A stretch of 64,000 nucleotides of DNA from the NCBI GenBank assembly GCA_033964015.1, contig CM066912.1:22431073-22495072 (forward strand), written 5' to 3'. Shown one piece after another: positions 33,930-44,400 of the stretch. The notes under the pieces were generated by a model. It made no database searches. It saw only the letters and a list, made by a program, of their open reading frames with translations, and was not told the origin of the DNA. The translations under genes were made by a program, and so were the position numbers. Each line of letters starts with the position of its first letter. The first letter of the stretch is position 1. The stretch comes from Scolanthus callimorphus. Lineage: Eukaryota; Cnidaria; Anthozoa; Actiniaria; Edwardsiidae.

Positions 33930-34001
33930 AGATATCTCGAGGTGCGCGTGCATGGCGCATGCGTTCTAGCCACAACACCGAGATATGTCGGTGTCATTCT
34001 C

Positions 34002-34165
34002 GTACCCAGACCTCCCCGGCTCGAATGCTCACGGGGGAAGCTCTGGGGACATCCAATTGAGGACCTTCGCTGATTGGCTGATTTTGAACGCTGGGGCATG
34101 CGCAGAAAGTTGTTTCTCTGACCGGCTCTATCAAAACTTCCGCATGCCAATGGCTGTCACCAGAG
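34002..34165. repeat. Partial copy of MITE family 1
   Basis: CATTCTCGTACCCAGACCTC and the core GCTGATTGGCTGATTTTGA match 14465-14685; the right end is lost after TGGCTGTCACCAGAG. A second fragment sits at about 33208-33272. Confidence 0.75.
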
Positions 34166-34911
34166 GAAGTCACTATATCCCAATGGTTGAAAGAACTTGG
34201 GTCTAACCTTACCGAACTTCACCATTTTTTAAACCTCAGCAAAGCAATCCCCAAATGCAAAAACACTTCAACAAATGAACAGCAAAATATTTATTGCTCA
34301 TTTGGATCAGAATCTGAAAACACAATAATCTACAAAATATTTTTTCATTCTAAATTAGCTCAGACTGAGACATTGCCGCCCTTTTATTAAAAAAAAAAAT
34401 AACAAAATAACATAATATAATAAATATTTCGCCTCGTTGCTCACTCCCGCCGGCTCCGGTTATTTTGAATATTTTTACATGAACGCTAAGCATGCATAGA
34501 TATTTTGTACAAAAATAATTAAATGGATGAGTTTGAAATTTACATTAAGGGGTCTATTTTCAACACGCAACTGAAACTAACAAGCCGCAACTTTCACTTT
34601 GAATACAATCCCGAACTTTGATTTATCACTTTGATTAGATTGCTTATCAAAATCAGAATGATAATCTAACAAATACATTCAATTATCAACCAATTTGGAA
34701 ATAAACAATCCCTCAATATATGTAACTGAAAGTTATGAACTAAAAAAAATGAAATTAATTTTGAAAAAGCTGCTGACAGTAAATAAGGATGCATGATGAA
34801 TTAAATTCAATAATTCTTGAGAATTTTTCAGCTCAAAACTAGACTGCAAGATGTAGACTACTGGTACTAGATAGTTCTGCAAGAGAAAAATGCCACAGCT
34901 CAAAAAATGAT
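34166..34911. other. Intergenic / 3' flank of the phosphonate hydrolase gene
   Basis: AT-rich sequence with no reading frame of note. It probably contains the 3' untranslated region of the minus-strand gene ending at 34912. Confidence 0.4.
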
Positions 34912-37900
34912 TCAAGGCTTCTCTCCAGCAGCAAGGCGGCGATTGATGTCATCAATGACAGGTGGCAGGTCTGTTATGGAGTCGATGACGTAATGTGCCC
35001 CAGCATTGGACAGAATCTCATATGACCTCGCCATCTTGCGCTCATAGTCTTCTTCAGAGAGGTCAGCAATCTCAGCTTCATTTAGTGCAACATAGTTACC
35101 CTAGAAATTGAAAGCAACTGTCATCAGCATCTATAGATACTAGCAATAAAAGTAATAATAGAAATGATGTTAATTGCATGATCTGGTAATTTTGTACTAT
35201 AATGATCAAGGCCCTTACTCTGGCAAAGAGGCCATCTGCATACTCAAGCCAAACATTCCATTCTGATGACGTATTTTGACTCAGATCCAGCCAAAAGAAT
35301 ACATGGCCAGTTAAACTTTTTTGCAGCTTTTTTTACCCACCATATTTTATCATGAATTGCTCACATTACATGCTAGTCAAAACTGGCCACATCATAATTT
35401 TGATCAGATCTGGGTAAAAATATGTCATCAGTATGGAATGTTTGGCTTGTGCAAGCAGATGCCTCTTTGCAGGAGTCTCTTTTAGAACGGCACCTACAAA
35501 ACCTGGATCACGGATCGGATCGGATCATCGGATCGGATCATCGGATCGGATCGTCGGATCGGATCGTCGATGATCAAGGGATGGGAAACGTTGTATGACG
35601 TTACCGTTGTATGACATCACCAATGACCGTTATTGATGACGTCATATAAACTAGAGTGATTTAAATATCTCGACAAGGGAACATTCTAACATAAGTCCAA
35701 ACTAGGGAAAGTTGTCTCCAAGCCAAAACTAAAATCTCCTCCAATTTTAGAACTTCTATTTAAGCAATAAAAATACTCACTGGTTTCTTACAAACACTCG
35801 GGAAATGTTGGTCGAACTGATAAAACTTGAAAGACACTCGCCGTTTGATTGTTGTCAAGGTATTTGATTTTCTAGTTTTAATGAAGTCATCGAGATGTAT
35901 CAAATTTTATATTGATTACTACATATAAGTGAAAATGATCCGATCCGATGATCCGATCCGATGATCCGATCCAATGATCCGATCCGATCCGATGATCCAA
36001 TCCGATCCGATCTGCGATCCAGGTTTTGTAGGTGCCGCTTTTAGAAAGCACTAGGTGTTGGCTTCTGCAGCCTACCATATATGTACAAATAGTCCAAGTT
36101 TCGTTGTCATATTTGCATTCTCTTACATAGCCTAGAGCTGGATATATTACTTTCCTGGGTCCATACACTCACCGTTTTTGCCAGTCCAACACTCCAGCAC
36201 CCAGCAGAAGTTCCTTCCCGTACACCATCTGCAGTGTCGTCAACCTTAACAATGGCCTCAATTGGATTGACATCTAATCTAATGGCATTTAGCCACACCA
36301 TATAAGGATGCGGTCGGGCCTGAGGAACCTCATCGGCAGCCACATAACAGTCTGGGACATAACCATGTTTGGCGGCAGTTGCCTTGAGGACATCAACCAT
36401 AGCTGATGTGAAACCAGTTGTTGAGCCAATCTGAAAATAAAAGAGATACATGTAGAACAGTGTTAGAAGTGTTAAAAAACCAAAATTACCACATACTGGA
36501 CAGAAAAAAAAAACAGTTTACAGAGTGTAGTACAGAAAAAAAATCTGTATCCCCACCATGAAGGGAATTGTGTGGTTCCAGAAAATATCCCCCCTGCCTC
36601 CCCCACTGAAGGATGTTGGAAGGTGACCCCCCACCCCTCTGGAATTTCCAAAGTAAAATACAGTATTTGTATGGAAAAAATCAGGTTATTGCCCCCCCCC
36701 CCCATCCCTATGTGTGATTCCAGAAAATTCCATACCTTCCCCCCTATCCCTATGTGTGATTCCAGAAAATTCCATACCTCCCCCACAGAAAGGATTTGGA
36801 AATTCTAAAGGGGTTGGGGTCAAAATGCTTATTTCCCATATGACTGTATTTTTCAATGGAAATTCCAGGGGAATGAGGGATCATTTCTCAGTCCCCTTCG
36901 GTGGGTCTATGGATAATTTCTGGGATAACACAAGTACAGGGAGACTGGGAGTTAAATTAACATCTAATTTCCCATGCAATCTATATTCCCCATACCAGCT
37001 GTATTTTTTAATGTGTGGTTCCAAAAATATCCATAGGGTAACCATGACCCCTATATTGTGTGTTTCCCAAAAATATCCATACCCCCCCACGGAAGGGTGT
37101 TGAGAAATGACCCCCCCCACCCCTCTGGAATTTCCGAAGAAAAATACAGTATTTGCATGGAAAAGATCAGGTAAATTGACCCCCCACCCCTCAGGAATTT
37201 CCAATCCCTTCCGTAGGGGGGGGGGGGGTATGGTTTTTTTTTGGAAACACACATTTGACATTCTGTGGCTGGGAAATGGCTCTCCCATTAGGCATCACAG
37301 GCTTCAACAAATACTTGGCAAAACATTTTCTGAAATAGATGTACATGTATATGCCTTAAATTCACTTTCCTCCCACACCATTTTTTTTCCTGATAGAAAT
37401 GAGTCATACCTTTAAGCCAAACTCATCTCTCAAGAAGTCAACTGTCTCTACAGCTCCTGTGATCATATGTGAGTAATCGTCCAACACAGCAATCTGCATT
37501 GGAACAAAATTCTGGAACATTCTCTCAACATCCTCTTCATTAGGATAACTGCCAAACTTGTCAAACCACCTCCTGCGGACAGGCTCTATCTGGGTGATCT
37601 TTCGAATGTGGACCTTCTTGTGAGCACCCATGGGTTCACGTGCCTCCTCCATCGAAATAGGGACCCCTTCCTGCTTGAAAACCTCAATAAAGACCACAGC
37701 CGGGGAGTATACACCGCAGTCCAAAACTGTGCCAGCCCAGTCAAGAACAGCAGCCTTTAACTTGCCTTGATACTTACGGACCATGCGGTATTCAGATCTT
37801 GCATTTGTTAGCAATGTGCCTAGAAGAAACTTCGTTAAGTACCAAAAAAGAAAGAGAGAAAGGAAAATAAAAGAAAAATTAATCCCCAGGTAGAAAAGAA

Positions 37901-38739
37901 TCTAGGGGAAAAATTGAAAGGAATGGTGTGACTATTATTTTGGGAGAAAAACAAAACAATTTTGAAAGCAAACGAACAAAAAGCACTAAATTCCAAACTA
38001 AAAATAAATATTACTCGAATTGCGTGGCAATTTTCGCGCCTTTAAAGTAAAACCGCTGTTTCAATTTTCACAGGCTCAAGTACAGTATTTATGAAAAAAA
38101 GTTTTCAGAGACAAAAAATATCGACCAACGCAAGGGCTGTTGATTAAAATTATGTTGCTCGTGGTTAAATGTCTTTTTCTAAAACTCGTCTATATACACA
38201 CGCTGTTACCGGTTTAATGACCGGATTTTGCAGTTTGGCGAGCTTCCAATAAAATCAGATGCGTTTTGAAGTCACGCGCTGTAGAAAACAAAGCGCCTGG
38301 AGCGATCCTTTACTTTGCATTTTTAATAATTACGACAAAAATTCTAACACCGACAATAAACAACAAAGAAAGACACTAGATTCTCTACGATGCTGAACTG
38401 CTGAAGGAGACAGTATGCAATAGCTGTAACTGAAAAAAAAAGTTTGCAATGATTTCGTTGTACTGCGTCGATCATGCGTCATGACCAGTATCGGATGAAC
38501 AAAAAACTTGCTAGTGCCACAAACAACAATTATTGAGACGAGATTACGCAGTAGTGAAGCTCAACATTTACCATAAACAGAAGCTTACCTTGAACAAGAC
38601 TCATTTTCTTTCCCGACGAAGAGACGCTCGAATCATCTCTAGGTTTTGTTTGTGCTCCGCGCGTTAAAATCTCGCTCGCGGCGAGTACAGGTCTGACTTT
38701 TGTCGCTAGGGACGATAATCTTCCAGCTTTTGACAGCAT
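34912..38739 (-). CDS. phnX: Phosphonoacetaldehyde hydrolase with mitochondrial presequence
   Basis: This HAD-family enzyme splits phosphonoacetaldehyde into acetaldehyde and phosphate, the second step of 2-aminoethylphosphonate breakdown. Exons are 38739-38589, 37819-37410, 36430-36173 and 35100-34912. All have AG/GT borders, the phases agree, and they sum to 1,008 nt (335 residues). [11 protein letters not shown] places the nucleophile at Asp77, and Lys118 in [12 protein letters not shown] is spaced as the Schiff-base lysine of bacterial Phn[15 protein letters not shown] and [13 protein letters not shown] give the phosphate-binding and acidic Mg2+ motifs. Residues 1-45 ([20 protein letters not shown] onward) are Arg/Lys/Ser-rich without acids at first and look like a mitochondrial targeting sequence. 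An internal Met46 could give a cytosolic form. Frame is intact, unlike its neighbours. Confidence 0.93.
35217..35476. mobile_element. MITE in intron 3 of phnX
   Basis: ACTCTGGCAAAGAGGCCATC is inverted as GATGCCTCTTTGCAGGAGT. The arms continue through AAGCCAAACATTCCAT for about 55 bp. Confidence 0.85.
35488..36037. mobile_element. GATC-rich MITE with 9-bp duplication in intron 3 of phnX
   Basis: CGGCACCTACAAAACCTGGA is inverted as TCCAGGTTTTGTAGGTGCCG. CTTTTAGAA flanks both ends (35479-35487, 36038-36046). Just inside each TIR are arrays of GGATC/GATCC units (CGGATCGGATCATCGGATC), inverted between the two ends. A fragment of the 20152 repeat is enclosed at 35762-35850. Confidence 0.92.
36545..37245. 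repeat. Degenerate direct and inverted repeats in intron 2 of phnX
   Basis: Phrases such as TCTGGAATTTCC, AAAATACAGTATTTG, ATCCATACCCCCCC and TGTGTGATTCCAGAAAATTC recur 2-4 times, with poly-C runs near 36695 and 37210. No coding signal. Confidence 0.7.
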
Positions 38740-41450
38740 TTTGGCAAAAATAACTCGCTTCGAAGCAGCTGCAATCGACGGAAGGGCAATAAAGGAATAG
38801 ATAGAAACACAGAACCGCGGAATCACTGTATTCAAGCGCGTTTGAGTTCGGAGTGCGATGTTTTTATACGAGCGTTTGATGTCACATGACCACCGGAAGT
38901 TGTATACAACACACATACGCACGTGAGCAACACGAGTAAAAGACCCGCTCATGAATAATGCTTAAACTAGACATATACTTTTCCTTTAGTCTTTGTCCTT
39001 GGTATAAAGTTTCTAAGGAATGCTCCTCAATTCATGTATCGGCATCTTTTAGGGGCATATGAAAAGAAAACCATTTGCTTCTTTGCAAATAAGTTGATGG
39101 GCCGTGACGACCGTGACTTTTTCGGCGTGACCGCCCACGTGAAATTACTAAAAAATGCAAAATAGTTTTATACACCCTCTTGGTCCCCTGGGTAAACGTG
39201 AATGGCTGTTTTATACATAACATAAAGTTGCGTTACCAAAGTTGTTTTCGTTTTGTTGAATGAATTCCAATCATATAACTTTTAAAAAGACAATATTAAT
39301 AGACTAAAAGCAAGATTTGCCCAATACTGTAAAATTTCAATGACAATGGTGGCTCTTCTCCGGCTCCCAAGCCGAAATGATCTCATTTGGTTTTGTTTAC
39401 AATCAACACAGCGCTAGAACGCCGCTGTTATGTTGTTGTACAACAATAAGCCCCTTTTATCCGAGCTTTATGATAGCACAGGAAAGAACTCTCAAATTTA
39501 GAACATTTTTTTCCGAGGCTCGCGGTGGGAAAGCTTCAGAACCGGAAATTTCGGCACTTCCTCTGGTAGCGACAGGTCACGTTTCATTCACGTGCAAAAC
39601 CCAACCCGGATTTTTAAGTGATCTTTCTTGAACTTCTGCCAAAATGCACTCATAACTAGCTGGTGGTGTATGTCAGTTGTGTCTGAACGCGACCAGAGCC
39701 TGCATGCAATCGGTGTCAAGTGTCAATTTGAGGCCACATCACCCGCGCGCTTGGGAAACACCGACTAGATTTAGCCGTACGGGTTGGGTTGGGTTCCATC
39801 ACTTGAGATCTGGGCTAAATTGTCGAATTGCTTTACAATCGCAAAATAATTTTAATTGAAAAAAAAAGTCGAGCTTTGGAGTCCAATCAGCCCGTCTTTG
39901 TTTAGAGTTTTAGGCGGAGTTTCCCTGATGGAAACCCTAAACAAAAGCCTCATTCGCTCTGTGATCTAATTAGCCCTGTTTGAGGCGGTGTGCGGGTACC
40001 GGCAAAAAGACTAGTGTCTGAAGACGCACCCATTCATTATTCTTGCAATACACCAGAGGAAGCATTGATGTGCGACTCTATTTAAATTGTTTCCTCTGGG
40101 GCGAGTCCAAGTGAACTGTAGCTGGTTGTGCTTTCTCCTAATGTGTGATCACATAATTTTCTGTAGAAACCCATTCATGGGAAAAGTGTTTGGCATCTAT
40201 GTGTTTTCCCATGGGAAAGCGGAACGCTTCCCGCCATTATTGCTCGATGTAAAATTGAGCTATTCCCATGGGTTTCTGTAGTAATTACACGGGGAAACGC
40301 GCCAGTGAGCATGCCGAGGGTAGATCCTTTTAGCGACTAAAATGCAGATGCACAAAATGGATCTGCTATGTTCCGCAACACCGGATTTTTTTTGGCAAGA
40401 AGGTTGATGGAAAAGTTTTCAAACGAGTGTTCTGCTTGGAAAATTGTGTTACCATCGTAAGCATTGCTACGCGACCTCAAAATTCGCTGTTGCGATTGGC
40501 GATTTTAAGCAAGAAAATTGTAATGCCAATTTTCTTGAACCAGAAAGTTAATAATTCTGGGCAAGGAAGCCAAAGGATAGTGAATTTTGAGGTCGCGTAG
40601 CAATGCATGCAGTGGTAAAATCATTTTAGCTGATTTGCATGTCAATGTCGACCCACTAAGTAGACGAATCTTGCAAGCGTTTTGGTTTGATATTACAATA
40701 ACATTGAATTTTGAGGTCGCGTAGCAATGCATACAGTGGTAAGTTATACCTGGAAAAATATGTTCTGTTTGCGAAATTTCTGTGGCGTTCCCGTCTTATC
40801 GGGAAAATGTTGTGCTTGGGAAAAAGCAGGGGCTTCCATAAGCCTTTGCCCTCATAGCATTGGTCATGTTACGTTTAGAAGTAAGGAAAGATGGTAATTC
40901 GCCTTTGTCACGGCGCCGCCATTTTGTTTCCAGAATGACGCCAGCGGCGCCGTTGAGACCCAGCACAATTCAGCTTACGAGCTGCTAGTCTTGGGAGTCG
41001 GTCTCACACATTTACATTTATAAATCCCAACATGGGCGAATCATGTAAATAAATAAATCAAGCTTCGCTTTCCAACATGAGCAAAACCCTAACGCCCTGC
41101 TTGGCCTCGTTTCCATACTGAATAAATCGGCTGAAAAATTCAAGATGACGCTTGTGCGACAAAGGCGAGTAGAATTGAGGCCTGATTTAAGGTGACATGT
41201 AACAATCAAGACCTTTCAACAGACAGTATAAATATTATTTCGTCTACCATGCGCTATATAATTCCATTTCTATATTCACAAAATACTGAAATATTCCAGC
41301 AGGACTGAAGAAGATATTCCCTGATCCTTTATGAGAGACAACGTCTTTCACCGTCTCGTCGCTATAGGTTCAAATATTTGTACACATAAAAATTTTCTTT
41401 TCTATTTACTATGTATAGTGATGGTTTAAATTGGAACTGTGCACTCTACT
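38740..41450. other. Intergenic region between phnX and the STPG2-like gene
   Basis: Holds the 5' side of phnX (to about 38950), a shortened TTCCCATGGG repeat at 40160-40285 and the repeat with duplicated right end at 40449-40742. A copy of the 19200 repeat is at 41060-41165. No further gene is seen. Confidence 0.45.
40449..40742. mobile_element. MITE with a duplicated right end
   Basis: The left end (TTACCATCGTAAGCATTGCT, continuing ACGCGACCTCAAAATTC) is inverted at 40582-40618 and again at 40706-40742. The two right ends differ only at CATGCAGTGG versus CATACAGTGG. Confidence 0.8.
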
Positions 41451-44400
41451 CTACACGCCCAGTAGAAATGCTTGTTTCGAAGGGGTTCTTCCTTCGAGGT
41501 CATCAAACGTCGGCGCAATGGGATTATTCAAGGTGGCGTTGAACGTGCCCTTCAATACGGTGTGGGCCTGGATCGGATTCAACTTGAAAGGAAAATAGAA
41601 TAAATATGTTCGTCAGTTCCTGCCAAATAATCTCGACTTCGTTTAGGGAAACATCGAGATTCTCGGGAAAACAAAACTTGCTGTTTCCTTGGGAGCACTC
41701 ATTTTAAAAGTGTATAATAGAGCAGATTTCGTATGACTGTGAGAAGTGCCGTGACACGGCGCGGTACTGTCGCGGTGGCGGTACCGAACCTGGCCTGCTG
41801 TAGATACCGAATGAAATCACTTAGTCGCGGCGTGGTCGCGGAGCGGTACAACTTTTTCGCGGAACTTTTCACAGTCATACGAAATCTGCTGTATCTAAGG
41901 GTTACTGCGATTTGGCTTCCGTCAATCAAACCTTTGTGTTTTGAAGCTTAGCTTGACCGATCAGTTCACATGATCTGTCAAAGCCTCCGTGAAATCACCC
42001 AAAGTTATTCACTCGTTTGAGTTACGGAAGCCAAACCGCGGTTTGTTGGTCGCTGTAGAGTTCGCAGAATTTTGAAAATCGCAGTAAGTTCATTGATTAC
42101 AACTCACCTCATATGCGCCGGGTCCTGGCACCTCATTCTTCTGTTTTTTGAACCGACTATCCCTGGTTACCATTAGCCCCCTCGACCTCCCTTGCGATTC
42201 ACCTCGTAATGTCCCGGGCCTACAATAAAATAGATCGGGCATTCAATGATGGAGTTACCACGGGGAAACTCATCCATGGGAAAAGCTGCATTTCCCAAGG
42301 CACACGCATGGCAGGGCCCGACATTAACTTTTTTCGCTAGGTGCCACTGGCGACCAATTCAAAAAAATGTAGTCGCCAAAAAGCAATATTTAGTCGCCAC
42401 GTAGGCGTGGATGTCAACGGAAATTAGAAAGATGGGGTGCCACTGGCGACTAGCTTTAAAATGTTGGTCGCAAAGTCCCCGAATTTAGTCGCCATTGGCC
42501 ATATGGTCATAATGCCGGGCCCTGCATGGGAAGTGTTCGGAATTCACATGTATAGCCATGGGAAATCCGAACACTTCCCATTCTTCTACAATGGGAATTT
42601 CAGCTTTTTTCATAGATGGGTTTCTGTAGAAATTCTCTGTGTTAGGCGGTGATTACATGAGACCGGTACGAACTCAGAGCGATCTGAGTTCATTCCGGTC
42701 TCATGTAATCACCACCTTTTTTATCGTGTTTACGTGAGACCGGTACTGTCTCGAAAGTCGTTCGTGTCGGGTCAGCAACCGGAATGAACTCGGTAATGAC
42801 TTTTTTCAGACCGGCCTCATGTAAACGCATGTAAAGAACTTTATGAGGGCCGGTACGAATTCAGGTCGCTCTGAGTTCGTACCGGTCTCATGTAATCACA
42901 CCTTAGTGCTAAGGTTAAAAATAAGCCTAGATTCAATTCTTTTAAGGCAGCCATACGTAAATTGGATCTTAGTGGTTTGATCGATGGCGGTGCTGCCTGT
43001 TGCGATCTCTGCTGATCGCAGTTTTTGTTTTTCATAAACAATAATATAATAAATAATAATTTTATAGTGTCCCTAATTGGCTGTTAAGCTAAATAATCCT
43101 GACACTCTTACAAATAATTATTATTATTACTATTATTTTCATTACTCCATAGTATATAGCCGCGAAGGTCGCAAAACCTTCCCGCTTACGTCGCAGAAAT
43201 CCCTCGCCAAGCCAATGTTCCATAATCTACTGCTTATATTATAAACGGTCAAGCAGTATCAGTGAGATGTTAGATAGATTAAAATGGGAATCCCTTGAAG
43301 AGCGCAGGCTCACGCAGGACATGATCATGTTTTATAAAATAAACACTGGTCTAGATAGAATGCCTTTTCCTGACGATATTCTGCCTGCTCAGCCCGCCTA
43401 CAACACCAGGGCCAGCATCCGCAATGAATACCAACTATCCTGTCCTAACTCCACTGTAAACGTCCACAAGCTTTCTTTTTTTGTCAGGACTGTCCCACTT
43501 TGGAACAGTCTTCCTCAACGCGTTTTTCCTGACCCCCCTTCTGTGCCTGTATTTCAGTCAGGTCTAATGGCAGTTATACGACATGCGCGCGCGACATTAT
43601 TTGTATCGGTTAATAATATCGTTTTGTTTATTTATTTATTTATTGTTCATTGTCGCGCGCTGGCACATGGTCGTCTACCACCCATTGCCGGATTAGCTTG
43701 CTAGTGGCAATTATCTAAATTAAAGTTAAAGTTAAAGTTATATGATACATATAGTAAACAAGTTAACGAGCTGAATACCTGGATCTACGTCTTCCACAGG
43801 GACTTTCCGTGAGTCAGAGAAGCGTGACGCGGTCGAGTTAAACGCCCCCGTCTTCTTCGCATTCCTGTTCTTCTTTTGCGCGTATGGGTATAGCACGTGA
43901 CCTAAAACGTTAATAATAACAGATAGGGGCCTTTATTAATGAACTAAACCGCAGTTGAACTTTAAAGGGAGCGTGTCATAATACGCGCATGCTCCAGGAG
44001 CGATCACTGAATTATCAGCACAACTAATAAGATCATCCTATCAGATAACTATTTAACAATATGTAAAGCTAAAAACATGGTCGGATGGATTGAGAAGTAG
44101 CGAGATAGTATACGATTTGTTTTCGAGGTTTTTAGCCTTCGCTGGCCATCGTTACGGGACGATACTCCCCGGGGGGGGGGGGGGGGGGGGGGGGGAACTC
44201 CCCATATTTTCAGACGGGGGTGCTCGTCCTATCCCTTAGGGTATAAAATTGACAGACGTGCTATCTCTTAGGGGTGTTTAAAATCAGCCCTATCCCTTAG
44301 GGGAGTCTCAGACCAATCCTTGCCCAGAAATATATTGGTACTGACACCAGAACCGATATTTACAAAGAAAACTTCGTTGAAAACCCTAAAATTTGCTATC

